Source of the DNA: Hoeflea_A sp040932035
Lineage (GTDB): Bacteria > Pseudomonadota > Alphaproteobacteria > Rhizobiales > Rhizobiaceae
Direction of reading: 5' to 3'
Length of the DNA: 64,000 bases
NCBI RefSeq assembly: GCF_040932035.1
Contig: NZ_JBFRBB010000005.1
Location: 248,001 to 312,000, forward strand
Every line of letters begins with the position of its first letter. The stretch's first letter is position 1. The notes beneath the pieces are model-generated. The model was not told the DNA's origin and made no database searches. It was given only the letters and a program-made list of their open reading frames with translations. Below are positions 1-8,646 of this stretch, piece after piece. Made by a program: the position numbers and the translations under genes.

Positions 1-195
1 AATGGACATGCGCGAGACTTCCTCGATCTCATGGTCTGAATCGACAAAGGGTATCTGCATGGCGGCGGCGGTCATCTTGCCGATCACGGACTTGCCCGCA
101 CCCATGAGTCCGACAAAAACGATCGTCCTTTTGCCAAGGCACGCCAGCGCCTCACCCGCCCTGGGTTGCGCCGGATCGATTGTATGGGTCTTCAT
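1..195 (-). CDS. aroK: shikimate kinase, N-terminal part (gene runs off the window edge)
   Basis: Phosphorylates shikimate to shikimate 3-phosphate with ATP in the cytosolic chorismate pathway. Only the first 65 codons are present. The minus-strand reading begins MKTHTIDP and contains a P-loop (GLMGAGKS, about residues 35-42), followed by PFVDSDHEIEE, which carries the Asp that binds shikimate in this family. The ATG at 195-193 gives a short N-terminal extension before the conserved core, as is usual in rhizobia. In this group aroB normally follows aroK; that region is outside the window. It is divergent from the small membrane gene and xerD. The P-loop and next strand are diagnostic, so the family call is firm despite truncation. 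Confidence 0.88.
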   Translation of the reverse strand, partial: MKTHTIDPAQPRAGEALACLGKRTIVFVGLMGAGKSVIGKMTAAAMQIPFVDSDHEIEEVSRMSI

Positions 196-371
196 TAGGC
201 CGGTTCCATGTTGTGCACCAACGGTATCAACAAATGTTCCAGCGCCGTCAAGCAGCACCATACCGGCGATGGCTTGTCGATAACGCTGTTGCCGGACGCA
301 AATCCGGTCTTGCAACCGCCCGGTGCCTCGCCCATAAAAGGGCTGATGAATTCAAACCAGTGGAATGACGC

Positions 372-518
372 ATGCCGTCCTTAATCCGGTTTCTTGTTTT
401 TTGTGCGGTGATAGCCGGCCTCGTCTATGGCGCCATGTTTGCATTGACCATTTATGTCGATCCGAAGCCACGCGAGATCACAATTCGGGTGCCGACCGAA
501 AAGGTCAATCCGAACTGA
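372..518 (+). CDS. small single-pass membrane protein of unknown function upstream of xerD
   Basis: A 48-residue ORF starting ATG at 372. Residues 4-27 form one hydrophobic segment (IRFLVFCAVIAGLVYGAMFA), followed by a short charged tail rich in basic residues and Pro (YVDPKPREITIRVPTEK). This is the pattern of a small inner-membrane protein with a short tail. It lies in the aroK-xerD gap, 87 bp upstream of xerD and on the same strand. I recall similar short ORFs at this place in other rhizobia, but could not check. No function can be assigned. Confidence 0.6.
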   Translation: MPSLIRFLVFCAVIAGLVYGAMFALTIYVDPKPREITIRVPTEKVNPN

Positions 519-605
519 TTTCGCAAAGCGAGGTCTGAATAGTGGGTACCGGTTTTCAATACGCCCGAGCAGCGATCAAAGCAGCCTGTAAGCCGGCGGG
601 CCGTC

Positions 606-1556
606 ATGGCTGATCTGAGCCTTGCACATCTTGAAGCCTTTCTCGAAATGATGAGCGCGGAACGGGGAGCTGCGGGAAACACGTTGTCCTCTTATCGCAA
701 CGATCTTGAAGACGCGCAGTCCTTCCTGCGCGGCGGCCGGTCGAGCCTGACGGGCGCTACGAGCGACGATCTTCGCCACTATCTCTCCGACGTCGCCGAC
801 AGAGGCTTTGCGGCCAGTTCACAGGCAAGGCGGCTATCGGCGCTGCGCCAGTTCTACAGGTTTTTATATGCTGAAGGCATTCGCGGTGACGATCCGAGCG
901 GCGTGCTCGATTCACCGAAGAAGCGACAATCGCTGCCAAAGACCCTTAGCATGGAAAATGTCACCACATTGATCGACCGGGCGAGAAGCGAAGCCGACGA
1001 AGCCGGTCAGGACGACGGATCCCGGCTGCAGCGTCGCCGGCTCCTGGCTTTGATCGAACTGCTTTATGCCACCGGAATGCGGGTTTCCGAACTTGTCGGA
1101 CTGCCGATGTCGGTCGCCGCACAGGATGACGACCGTTTTCTGATCATCAAGGGCAAAGGCAACAAGGAGCGCCTTGTGCCTTTGTCGTCTGCATCGCGCG
1201 ACGCGCTGACACGCTATGTCGCCATGCTGTCGGCGAGCGCTGACGCGGATTCGCCCTTCCTTTTTCCGTCCCGCTCGGCCAGCGGCCATCTGCCGCGCCA
1301 GGTTTTTGCGCGGGAGCTGAAAGGTCTTGCCGCGCGCTGCGGCCTTAGCGCAAAATCCCTGTCGCCGCACGTGTTGCGCCACGCATTTGCAAGCCATCTT
1401 TTGCACAATGGAGCCGATCTTCGGGTCGTTCAGGAACTGCTTGGCCATTCCGATATCTCCACCACACAGATCTACACACACGTCCTCGAAGAGCGCCTGC
1501 ACAGGCTCGTCAGCGACCATCACCCTCTTGCAATTGCGGAGAAAAACCGCACATAG
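606..1556 (+). CDS. xerD: site-specific tyrosine recombinase XerD
   Basis: Resolves chromosome dimers at dif together with XerC. The 316-residue protein has an N-terminal SAM-like core-binding domain (about 5-95) and a C-terminal catalytic domain. Catalytic residues are visible: Arg159 in ATGMRVSEL, the HVLRH box, the LLGHSDISTTQIYTHV box, and the nucleophile Tyr290. Length is normal for Xer proteins. XerD is preferred over XerC because of the position next to aroK, typical of rhizobia. An integrase of a mobile element is unlikely: no phage genes or attachment site are nearby and composition matches the neighbours. Confidence 0.93.
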   Translation: MADLSLAHLEAFLEMMSAERGAAGNTLSSYRNDLEDAQSFLRGGRSSLTGATSDDLRHYLSDVADRGFAASSQARRLSALRQFYRFLYAEGIRGDDPSGVLDSPKKRQSLPKTLSMENVTTLIDRARSEADEAGQDDGSRLQRRRLLALIELLYATGMRVSELVGLPMSVAAQDDDRFLIIKGKGNKERLVPLSSASRDALTRYVAMLSASADADSPFLFPSRSASGHLPRQVFARELKGLAARCGLSAKSLSPHVLRHAFASHLLHNGADLRVVQELLGHSDISTTQIYTHVLEERLHRLVSDHHPLAIAEKNRT

Positions 1557-1652
1557 ACGGCCAAAACCAGCAATTTTACTTGCTTTGCAGAGCAATGGCT
1601 CTTAGCCAGAACAACAAACGCGCCCAACAAACAGCCCGAGATCGATAAATAC

Positions 1653-2606
1653 ATGCTCAACTATCTCGACTTCGAAAAACCGCTATCCGACATCGAAGGC
1701 AAAATTCACGAGCTCAGAAAGCTAGCCGGTGAAGATGAGATCATCGACACCACCGCCGAAATCGAGAAGCTGGAAGCAAAAGCAAAAGAAGTCCTCGCCG
1801 ACCTCTATTCGAAATTGACGCCGTGGCAGAAAACCCATGTTGCCCGTCATCCGGCCCGTCCGCATTTTTGCGACTACGCCGAGGCGCTCTTTGACGAGTT
1901 CACGCCGCTTGCCGGCGACCGCAAGTTTTCCAATGACGAGGCCATTCAGGCCGGACTTGGCCGCTTCCGCGGCCAGGGCGTCGCCATCATCGGCCAGGAA
2001 AAGGGCAACGACACCAAGTCGCGCATCCGCCACAATTTCGGCAGCGCCCGGCCGGAAGGCTACCGCAAGGCGGTACGCATCCTTGAAATGGCCGACCGGT
2101 TCGAACTTCCGGTCATTACGCTGATCGACACGTCGGGTGCCTATCCGGGCGTCGGAGCCGAAGAGCGCGGCCAGGCCGAAGCCATCGCCCGCTCGACTGA
2201 AATGTGCCTCAATGTAAAGGTGCCGATCATCTCCGTTGTCATCGGTGAAGGCGGTTCGGGCGGAGCGATTGCAATCGCCACCGGAAACCGCATCTATATG
2301 CTCGAACATGCCATCTACAGCGTGATCTCGCCGGAAGGCGCGGCCTCGATCCTGTGGCGCGATGCCACCCGCGCCAAGGACGCCGCGGCCAATATGAAGA
2401 TCACCGCACAGGACCTGAAAAATCTCGGTGTGATCGATGATATCATCGAGGAGCCCGTCGGCGGCGCGCACCGTGATCCGGCTGCGACCATCGCGGCGAC
2501 GGGCGACAGGATTGCAGCCGGCCTTGCCGAGCTTCAGGCAGAAGACGGCGACACCCTGCGTAAAAATCGCCGCAAGAAGTTTCTGGAAATGGGCCGCAAT
2601 CTTTGA
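1653..2606 (+). CDS. accA: acetyl-CoA carboxylase carboxyltransferase subunit alpha
   Basis: With AccD, transfers the carboxyl group from biotin on AccB to acetyl-CoA, making malonyl-CoA for fatty-acid synthesis. The 317-residue protein starts MLNYLDFEKPL and shows the crotonase-like core with GAYPGVGAEERGQAEAIA and GEGGSGGAIAIA, which shape the oxyanion hole and CoA site. The N-terminal helical hairpin (about 8-60) is typical. Length matches the family. It follows xerD by about 100 bp on the same strand. A 10-bp inverted repeat lies about 75 bp after its stop. Confidence 0.96.
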   Translation: MLNYLDFEKPLSDIEGKIHELRKLAGEDEIIDTTAEIEKLEAKAKEVLADLYSKLTPWQKTHVARHPARPHFCDYAEALFDEFTPLAGDRKFSNDEAIQAGLGRFRGQGVAIIGQEKGNDTKSRIRHNFGSARPEGYRKAVRILEMADRFELPVITLIDTSGAYPGVGAEERGQAEAIARSTEMCLNVKVPIISVVIGEGGSGGAIAIATGNRIYMLEHAIYSVISPEGAASILWRDATRAKDAAANMKITAQDLKNLGVIDDIIEEPVGGAHRDPAATIAATGDRIAAGLAELQAEDGDTLRKNRRKKFLEMGRNL

Positions 2607-2680
2607 TTGCCGACTGAAAGCGCGCTTGCAGTTACAATTTTGTGAAGTCACGTAAAATCGCGATTGTGGTAAAGAATTCG

Positions 2681-2720
2681 GAAACATCTCCGTCATATTT
2701 TTGGCGACATGAGATGTTTC
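2681..2720. other. perfect 10-bp inverted repeat between accA and the L,D-transpeptidase gene
   Basis: GAAACATCTC at 2681-2690 is repeated in inverted form as GAGATGTTTC at 2711-2720, with a 20-base AT-rich loop. It sits 75 bp after the accA stop and 110 bp before the next start. No U-tract follows, so a classic intrinsic terminator is not supported. It may be an operator or an RNA hairpin in the leader of the downstream gene. Confidence 0.5.
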
Positions 2721-2829
2721 ATTCTGCGACGTTCTGTCGGCCGCAGGGGAAACGGGTCCAAAAATGGGATCACGGCACTACCATTGGCTGTCGAGATCGC
2801 CAGCGGCAAATGGATAGGAAAGGGGCACA

Positions 2830-3942
2830 GTGCGTCTGATTGGCTGGAAAACGGCGATTGTTGTATCGGGACTGGCCGTGGCCCTGGCAGGCTGCCAGGA
2901 TGTTCTTGAGTCCGTCGACAACAAGGCTGAATACAAGCTTCCCAAAAAGCTGGTCAACAAGATGAAAGCCCACGATCAGCGCGTGCGCGCGCCGATCATG
3001 ATGCGTATCTTCAAGCAGGAAGGTATTCTCGAGGTCTGGAAGGCGAAGGGCACCGGCCGCTATGCGCTCGTAAAGGAATACGAGATCTGCAAATGGTCGG
3101 GTCAGCTGGGGCCGAAATTCAGGGAAGGCGACCGGCAGGCGCCAGAGGGCTACTACGATATCAGGCCCCACCAGATGAATCCCAATTCCAGCTACTACCT
3201 GTCCTTCAACATGGGTTACCCGAACAGATATGACCGGGCCCATGGCCGCACCGGCAGCAATCTGATGGTACATGGGGCATGCTCCTCGGCGGGCTGCTAT
3301 TCCATGACCGACGAACAGGTCATCGAAATATACGCATTTGCGCGCGAAGCCTTTCGCGGCGGACAGTCGGCATTCCAAGTTCAGGCCTATCCGTTTCGCA
3401 TGACCGCCGACAACATGGCCGCCCACCGCGACAGCAAGCACTACGAATACTGGCAGATGCTGAAGGTCGGCTACGATCATTTCGAGCTGACGAAAAGACC
3501 TCCGAAGGTCGATGTGTGCGACGGCAAATATGTCTTCAACCAGATGGTTGAAGAAGAGGGTGACGAATTCCATCCGAGACGTGCCTGCCCGCCATCTGCG
3601 GCGCCACAGTCGCTGCAGCTCGCCTATGCCGCTCACCAGAAGAAATATGACGCCCAGTTCGCCAAGGCGGTTAAGGAAATCGAAAAACCGCTCAAGACGC
3701 CTGCGATTGCAACTCTTCTCGCGCCGAAAACGACCGAAAAGCAGAGCAGAATAGAGCAAAGGGCAGTGTCGGCGCGCGAGCCGCTGCCAAGCACGGCGCC
3801 GGCCTCTGTCTCGCCGGAACCACTGCCTCCGGCTGCCTCGGTTGATACGGCCGTAACAACCCCCACGCCCACACCTTCACCTTCCGAAACCGCGAGCACA
3901 AAACAGCCGCGCAAGAAGAAATCCTGGTGGCGGGTCTGGTAG
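2830..3942 (+). CDS. L,D-transpeptidase-family (YafK-like) lipoprotein
   Basis: Probable peptidoglycan-modifying YkuD-family enzyme of the envelope. A GTG start at 2830 follows the purine-rich AGGAAAGGGG. The first 22 residues form a lipoprotein signal with lipobox LAGC (lipidated Cys22). The catalytic motif HGACSSAGCYSM places His148 and Cys156 as the active-site pair, in the YafK/DpaA-type arrangement. Residues 270-365 are a low-complexity Pro/Thr/Ser tail ending in basic residues (RKKKSWWRVW), about 100 residues longer than a minimal YafK. Relatives either form 3-3 cross-links or cleave Lpp from peptidoglycan; sequence alone cannot say which. The tusA-like gene starts 5 bp downstream. Confidence 0.8.
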   Translation: MRLIGWKTAIVVSGLAVALAGCQDVLESVDNKAEYKLPKKLVNKMKAHDQRVRAPIMMRIFKQEGILEVWKAKGTGRYALVKEYEICKWSGQLGPKFREGDRQAPEGYYDIRPHQMNPNSSYYLSFNMGYPNRYDRAHGRTGSNLMVHGACSSAGCYSMTDEQVIEIYAFAREAFRGGQSAFQVQAYPFRMTADNMAAHRDSKHYEYWQMLKVGYDHFELTKRPPKVDVCDGKYVFNQMVEEEGDEFHPRRACPPSAAPQSLQLAYAAHQKKYDAQFAKAVKEIEKPLKTPAIATLLAPKTTEKQSRIEQRAVSAREPLPSTAPASVSPEPLPPAASVDTAVTTPTPTPSPSETASTKQPRKKKSWWRVW

Positions 3943-3947
3943 ACAGA

Positions 3948-4187
3948 ATGGACGAAAACAATGTGGCCGCGCGTTATGATCTGCGCGGGCTGAAATGTCC
4001 ACTGCCGGTGCTGAAGACAAAAAAACGCATGACGGCGCTTGAACCGGGCGCGCGCATCTGGGTTGAAACCAGCGATCCCCTGGCAACTGTCGACATCCCG
4101 CATTTTTGTTCCGAATACGGCCACAAGCTGCTTGAGACGCATAGCGTTGAAGGCGGCCACCGTTTCCTCATCGAAAAAGGCAGCTGA
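3948..4187 (+). CDS. TusA/SirA-family sulfurtransferase-like protein
   Basis: Small cytosolic sulfur carrier of the TusA fold, 79 residues from the ATG at 3948, five bases after the transpeptidase stop. The hallmark CPxP motif is present (KCPLPVLK, active Cys17). An upstream in-frame GTG at 3927 inside the preceding gene would add seven residues, but ATG 3948 places the usual short lead before DLRGLKCP. TusA proper passes persulfide sulfur to tRNA 2-thiouridine synthesis. Paralogues serve other sulfur or redox roles, so the exact partner is not known here. Confidence 0.85.
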   Translation: MDENNVAARYDLRGLKCPLPVLKTKKRMTALEPGARIWVETSDPLATVDIPHFCSEYGHKLLETHSVEGGHRFLIEKGS

Positions 4188-4495
4188 CCGTCCCGCGTTG
4201 CTCGGGAGGTATCAAGAATTCAACGCGGAACGGTCGTCTCTACCGGTTTGTGCCGGGAGCTCGACGACATGACGAATGCCCGCCGCCATGCCGGTGACTA
4301 GAGCCCGCAACGGTGCACTGCGGGTATAGCGGGTCTCTCTATGATCGAATATTTTTCGGATACGACCGCACCGGAGATGCGCTACGGGCATTGATGGCGA
4401 GTGCCTATTGGTCGTTCGCTTATCGGCGATGAAATAAACTAATGATTACAGGACAACCCCGTTTACCAGCTTGTGACGAAGCAGATAGGCGGCCC
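4188..4495. other. gene-free 308-bp intergenic region with a hairpin after the tusA-like gene
   Basis: No ORF with coding character is seen. At 4188-4200 and 4221-4233 lies a 13-bp inverted repeat with one mismatch (CCGTCCCGCGTTG against CAACGCGGAACGG), starting directly after the tusA-like stop. It is a possible terminator, although no U-run follows. The rest separates two convergent genes and shows nothing I recognise. Confidence 0.4.
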
Positions 4496-5590
4496 TTACG
4501 GCTTGAAGCCCGGAATGGAAAGCGGGTTGTTTTCCACCGCGTCGCGGTCCGGCGTGTCGATCTGCGGATTTCCGGTAAACGCCGCAAACAGCCTTGTGAC
4601 ATAGTCCTGATCGAGGTCGCGCGTGATGACCACCAGCCGCGAACGGTGGTCGTCATCGGGCCATTGCGCCAATCTTGCCGGCGGGTGGAAAATCGATTGC
4701 ACGCCGTGAACGACGACCGGACGTTGCGGATTATCCGATAGCTTCACGATCCCCTTCATGCGCAACAGCTGGTCGCCCTGGCTGGAGCGCAGAAGATCGA
4801 TGAACATTTCGAGCGCGCCTGGATCGATCGACTTGTCCTCGACAAGCGTGAATGCGCGAATGCGCGCATCGTGCCTGTTGACGTCATGCGCGTGGTCATG
4901 GCGGTGCGCATAGGCCTCATCGCGCAGCCACCTGGCGACATCGGCGGTTTTTGTCGCCGGATCGTACAGTCCGCAATCGAAAAGCTGTGCGACAATCGCG
5001 TCCTCGTCATGAGACGATATTTGCGGTGCGCCCGGATTGATACGCATTAGCCGGGCGGTAAAGTGCGCGAAATCCTTAGACGCCGGATCGATGAGGTCGG
5101 TCTTGGTCAAAACGATCCGGTCGGCAACGGCTACCTGCTTGACCGCTTCCTCGTGATGATCGAGCGTGCTGTCGCCATTGACGGCATCGACCGCAACAAT
5201 CACCCCGTCGAGACGGAAATTCTGCATCAGGACAGGATGCCCCATGATCGCATGCAGCACCGGCGCCGGATCCGCAAGTCCGGTGGTTTCGATCACCACA
5301 CGCTCGAGCGACTTGAGACGCCCTGTCTGCAGGCGGTCGATAAGATCCGCCAGCGTGTCGACCAGTTCACCGCGGACCGTGCAGCACAGGCAGCCGTCAG
5401 ACAGCTCAATGACACCGTCGCTCGATTGTTCGACCAGCAGATGATCGATACCGACATCGCCGAATTCATTGATTATCACCGCCGTGTCGCGCAATTCCGG
5501 GTCTTTTAGAAGCCGGTTCAACAGCGTCGTCTTGCCGGATCCCAGAAAACCGGTCAGCACCGATACGGGAATTGGATTTTGCTGATTCAT
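4496..5590 (-). CDS. CobW/COG0523-family metal-chaperone GTPase
   Basis: A 364-residue SIMIBI-class GTPase. It has a P-loop GFLGSGKTT (14-22), Walker B-like NEFGDVGID (41-49) and the metal-binding CxCC motif (Cys67, Cys69, Cys70 in GCLCCTVRG). A His/Asp-rich stretch near residue 225 (HRHDHAHDVNRHD) fits metal storage or delivery. The CobW C-terminal domain follows (IRAFTLVEDKSIDPGALEMF). Family members deliver zinc or, in cobalamin synthesis, cobalt. No cobalamin gene is near, so a zinc-related role is more likely (inference). It starts 5 bp after dacF ends, indicating one transcript. I see no convincing Zur site upstream. Confidence 0.87.
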   Translation of the reverse strand: MNQQNPIPVSVLTGFLGSGKTTLLNRLLKDPELRDTAVIINEFGDVGIDHLLVEQSSDGVIELSDGCLCCTVRGELVDTLADLIDRLQTGRLKSLERVVIETTGLADPAPVLHAIMGHPVLMQNFRLDGVIVAVDAVNGDSTLDHHEEAVKQVAVADRIVLTKTDLIDPASKDFAHFTARLMRINPGAPQISSHDEDAIVAQLFDCGLYDPATKTADVARWLRDEAYAHRHDHAHDVNRHDARIRAFTLVEDKSIDPGALEMFIDLLRSSQGDQLLRMKGIVKLSDNPQRPVVVHGVQSIFHPPARLAQWPDDDHRSRLVVITRDLDQDYVTRLFAAFTGNPQIDTPDRDAVENNPLSIPGFKP

Positions 5591-5595
5591 GCTGA

Positions 5596-6750
5596 TTACA
5601 GCCTTGGGCGGGCCTTCGGTACCGGGACGTTGTACGCCGGCTTCAGCTGTGTCGATGCGACCGGCTCCGCCGAAGAGGCAATGTTCCGGGGCCGCGATCT
5701 CGGTACGGGTATCTTGCCTGAAGCCAGCCCAGGTGGAACGCGGCCCGAAAGGCCGACCCGGACGGCTCTTGCTTTTCTTCTCAGCGGCTTGATATAGGCC
5801 GATTCAAGCTTCATGCGCCCTTCGACATCCCTTCCGCCATAGCGGGCCTTGCGCGCCTCCTTGGTGCAGACAACCGATCTGAGGTTGACGAGTTGCGAGC
5901 GGTTCTTTCCATAAGGCCGCATGGAATAAAGCACGGGCTTCGCCAATCCTGGCGTTGTCAGCCCCTTGTGCAGGAGGCGCGCCGATTCAACGGCGCGTTC
6001 TTCCTGATCCTTGGCGCCGAGCACAACCGATACGACTGTTTTACCGTTGCGGGTGGCCGAAGAAACCTGATTGAAGCCGGAGGCGCAGATAAAGCCGGTC
6101 TTCATCCCGTTGGCACCGGGAAACCGGCCGATCAGGATATTGTAGTTCGTATAGGTCTTCTTTCCGGTGTTGATCGCTTCGAGCGAAAAATAATGCTCGT
6201 GCTGCGGAAATTCGCGCTTCAGGGCAACGCCAAGCAGCGCCATGTCCCGCGCCGTCGTTCTTTGCCCCTTTCCGGGCAGGCCGTTGGCATTGATGAACCT
6301 TGTATCCGTCATTCCAAGGCGGGCGGCCTCCGCATTCATCATGGCAACGAATTGCGCGTGGCTGCCTGCCACCGATTCGGCTATCGCCACGGATACATCG
6401 TTGGCCGATTTTACCAGTATGATCTTCATTGCATTGTCGAGGGTCAGCTGTGAGCCGGCCTTGAAATACATCTTGCTCGGTGGTGCCTTGGCTGCGTTGA
6501 CAGAGATTGTAACCGGGCTCTGCATCGACTTCTTTCCGGCCTTGACCTGGCGAAACACGACATAGGCTGTCATCAGCTTCGTCAGCGAAGCCGGATACCA
6601 GCGCTGGAAGGCGTCCTTGTGCTCAAGCACCTTGCCGGAGTTGACATCGACAACGATGGTCGGGCCGGCACTGTTGGCTGCGATGGTAAAAACAAGCACA
6701 CACCAAAGTGCAGCAAAAACAATTGCGAATATACTTGTTAGACGGCGCAT
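5596..6750 (-). CDS. D-alanyl-D-alanine carboxypeptidase (PBP5/6, DacF type)
   Basis: Periplasmic low-molecular-weight penicillin-binding protein that trims the terminal D-Ala of peptidoglycan stems. Start taken at ATG 6750 (MRRLTSIFAIVF), which begins directly with a signal peptide (about 1-28); the frame stays open upstream but would bury the signal. The three penicillin-binding motifs are present: Ser55-Leu-Thr-Lys58, SAN in KSANDVSVAIAE, and KTG in NGMKTGFICASG. The tail is Arg/Pro-rich (SGRVPPG, PKARPRL) and may be cationic or membrane-associated. It is 384 residues long. It is co-transcribed with the CobW-type GTPase and divergent from the M20 amidohydrolase. Confidence 0.92.
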   Translation of the reverse strand: MRRLTSIFAIVFAALWCVLVFTIAANSAGPTIVVDVNSGKVLEHKDAFQRWYPASLTKLMTAYVVFRQVKAGKKSMQSPVTISVNAAKAPPSKMYFKAGSQLTLDNAMKIILVKSANDVSVAIAESVAGSHAQFVAMMNAEAARLGMTDTRFINANGLPGKGQRTTARDMALLGVALKREFPQHEHYFSLEAINTGKKTYTNYNILIGRFPGANGMKTGFICASGFNQVSSATRNGKTVVSVVLGAKDQEERAVESARLLHKGLTTPGLAKPVLYSMRPYGKNRSQLVNLRSVVCTKEARKARYGGRDVEGRMKLESAYIKPLRRKARAVRVGLSGRVPPGLASGKIPVPRSRPRNIASSAEPVASTQLKPAYNVPVPKARPRL

Positions 6751-6859
6751 GGGCAGGGTTGAACTCCGGCGAACTACGGAACACAAATTGTATGTACCGG
6801 AAACCTGCCTTATATGCCATACATCCAGAACGTCCAAATACGACAACGAGGTATACTTA

Positions 6860-8029
6860 ATGCCGATACTGAACCGCGCTGCTGAACTGCAGTCAGAAAT
6901 AACCGAATGGCGACGGCACCTTCACACCCATCCTGAACTGCTTTTCGATGTGCATGAAACCGCCGGTTTTGTCGAAGAAAAGCTGAAGGCGTTCGGATGT
7001 GATGAAGTGGTAACCGGCCTCGGTCGCACAGGCGTTGTCGGCATAATCAAGGGCCGCAATAGCGGAACCGAACGTGTCATCGGGTTGCGCGCGGATATGG
7101 ACGCTCTGCCGATCAAGGAGACGACCGGCAAACCCTGGGCGTCCACAACCGACGGTAAGATGCACGCTTGCGGCCACGACGGGCACACCGCGATGCTTCT
7201 GGGTGCAGCAAAATATCTGACCGAGACCCGTAATTTCGACGGCACGGTGGCGGTGATATTCCAGCCGGCCGAAGAAGGCGGCGCCGGCGGCGACGAAATG
7301 GTCAAGGACGGCATGATGGAACGCTTCGGCATCCAGGAAGTCTTCGGCATGCACAATATGCCCGGCCTTGCAGTCGGCGAGTTCGCCATTCGCAGCGGCG
7401 CAATCATGGCCGCAACCGACGAATTCACCATCACGGTCAGAGGCAAGGGCGGCCATGCGGCCATGCCCTATCAGACAATCGATCCGATCACCATTGGAGC
7501 ACAGATCGTCTCCGGCCTGCAGCTCATTGCCTCGCGCAATGCGGATCCGCTGGAATCCATTGTCGTCTCGGTGACCAAATTCAACGCCGGAAGCGCCTAT
7601 AACGTCATTCCTGAGGAAGCCGAGCTCGCAGGCACGGTGCGTACACTCGACGCAGATGTCAGGGCGATGGCTGAAGAGCGCATTTCCCAGATTGTCCACA
7701 ACATCGCCGATGCCCACAATGCCGAGGCTTCAATCCACTACCATCGCGGATATCCGGTGACCTTCAACCATGCGGATCAGACTGAATTTGCGATCTCGAT
7801 CGCCGGCGAGATCGCCGGCGCTGACAAGGTCAATTCAGAAGTGGCCCCGACGATGGGCGGAGAGGATTTTTCCTTCATGCTCCAGGCAAGACCGGGTTCG
7901 TTCATTTTTATCGGCAATGGCGACACGGCCTCGCTTCACCATCCCGAATATGATTTCAACGATGAGGTCATTCCGCACGGCGTCACCTATTGGGTGAAGC
8001 TGGCGGAAACCGCTCTCACGCGGAATTAG
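6860..8029 (+). CDS. M20-family amidohydrolase (hippurate hydrolase-like)
   Basis: Zinc- or manganese-dependent hydrolase of N-acyl or N-aroyl amino acids in the cytosol. The frame is open from 6617, but ATG 6860 (MPILNRAAELQSEITEWRRHLHTHPEL) is the family-typical beginning. Metal and catalytic motifs are HACGHDGHTAML, PAEEGGAGG and MHNMPG, followed by the dimerisation domain (EFTITVRGKGGHAAMP) and a late GGEDFSFM with a metal-binding Glu. Length 389 is normal. The substrate cannot be told from sequence; hippurate, N-acetyl amino acids and auxin conjugates are all known in this family. It is divergent from dacF across 109 bp. Confidence 0.9.
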   Translation: MPILNRAAELQSEITEWRRHLHTHPELLFDVHETAGFVEEKLKAFGCDEVVTGLGRTGVVGIIKGRNSGTERVIGLRADMDALPIKETTGKPWASTTDGKMHACGHDGHTAMLLGAAKYLTETRNFDGTVAVIFQPAEEGGAGGDEMVKDGMMERFGIQEVFGMHNMPGLAVGEFAIRSGAIMAATDEFTITVRGKGGHAAMPYQTIDPITIGAQIVSGLQLIASRNADPLESIVVSVTKFNAGSAYNVIPEEAELAGTVRTLDADVRAMAEERISQIVHNIADAHNAEASIHYHRGYPVTFNHADQTEFAISIAGEIAGADKVNSEVAPTMGGEDFSFMLQARPGSFIFIGNGDTASLHHPEYDFNDEVIPHGVTYWVKLAETALTRN

Positions 8030-8064
8030 AGCAGTATCGATGGCGGCTGGCGCGGCGTTTTTCC

Positions 8065-8472
8065 CTATAGACCGATGGATACGTCGCGTCCGGCCGATTT
8101 GATCGATACCGAGAACCCGGCGATCAGATCGATAAATGCGACAACCGCCAGGATAAAGAACGTATCGGTGGCTGCGCCCTTTATCAGCAGGAACTCGACA
8201 AGATAAGCAACGAATACCAGGGTCGAAAGCAGGTGATCGACGACTGACCATCCACCTGTCCTGGTTGCCTTGACCACTTCAAAAAACAATAGGGCAAGAG
8301 CGGTAACGACAACCACGTCGCCAAGCTGCATCATCCAGACCGCGCCGGACAGCATTTCGACGCTGAACATCTCCATCGACAGCGCCGCAACGCCGGACCC
8401 GCTGAACGGACCGAAGATCAGCACATTGTAGAAAATCAGCGGAATGATCATTAATGGAATTGCCGCCAGCAT
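8065..8472 (-). CDS. conserved integral membrane protein of unknown function
   Basis: A 135-residue hydrophobic protein with about four predicted transmembrane segments: MLAAIPLMIIPLIFYNVLIFG, a segment near VVVVTALALLFFEVV, STLVFVAYLVEFLLI, and FFILAVVAFIDLIAGF. No catalytic motif is visible. It is on the same strand as rpmF but separated from it by a strong terminator, so it probably has its own promoter. The 3' end is convergent with the amidohydrolase. I do not recognise the family. Confidence 0.7.
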   Translation of the reverse strand: MLAAIPLMIIPLIFYNVLIFGPFSGSGVAALSMEMFSVEMLSGAVWMMQLGDVVVVTALALLFFEVVKATRTGGWSVVDHLLSTLVFVAYLVEFLLIKGAATDTFFILAVVAFIDLIAGFSVSIKSAGRDVSIGL

Positions 8473-8592
8473 CGTTTTTTATTCGCCCCCGCTCTGCTCT
8501 CAATTCAATTTCGATAACACATAATTGCAGATCACATGCGTCTGATGTGTGGCGCTTGCCACTGAAAATGGATGGGTGTGCCATTTTCAAAC

Positions 8593-8620
8593 AAAAAAAG
8601 GCCGGCTTTGGCAGCCGGCC
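8593..8620 (-). terminator. intrinsic terminator of rpmF
   Basis: On the minus strand GGCCGGCT pairs with AGCCGGCC (8600-8620) around a short loop, followed by a run of seven T (8599-8593). A second 9-bp stem lies just downstream (TGAAAATGG at 8563-8571 with CCATTTTCA at 8581-8589). Confidence 0.88.
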
Positions 8621-8646
8621 TCAAAGATCAGACGAAATCTGTCGCT

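Noticed and set aside
606..1556. XerD as integrase of a mobile element
   Set aside because: No phage or excision gene, no flanking repeat, and the aroK context is the chromosomal one.
4188..4495. Cobalamin riboswitch upstream of the CobW-type gene
   Set aside because: The region lies at the 3' end of that gene and I see no cobalamin-box pattern.
6751..6859. Zur operator before dacF-CobW-type GTPase
   Set aside because: No palindrome of the expected AT-rich form was found in the divergent gap.
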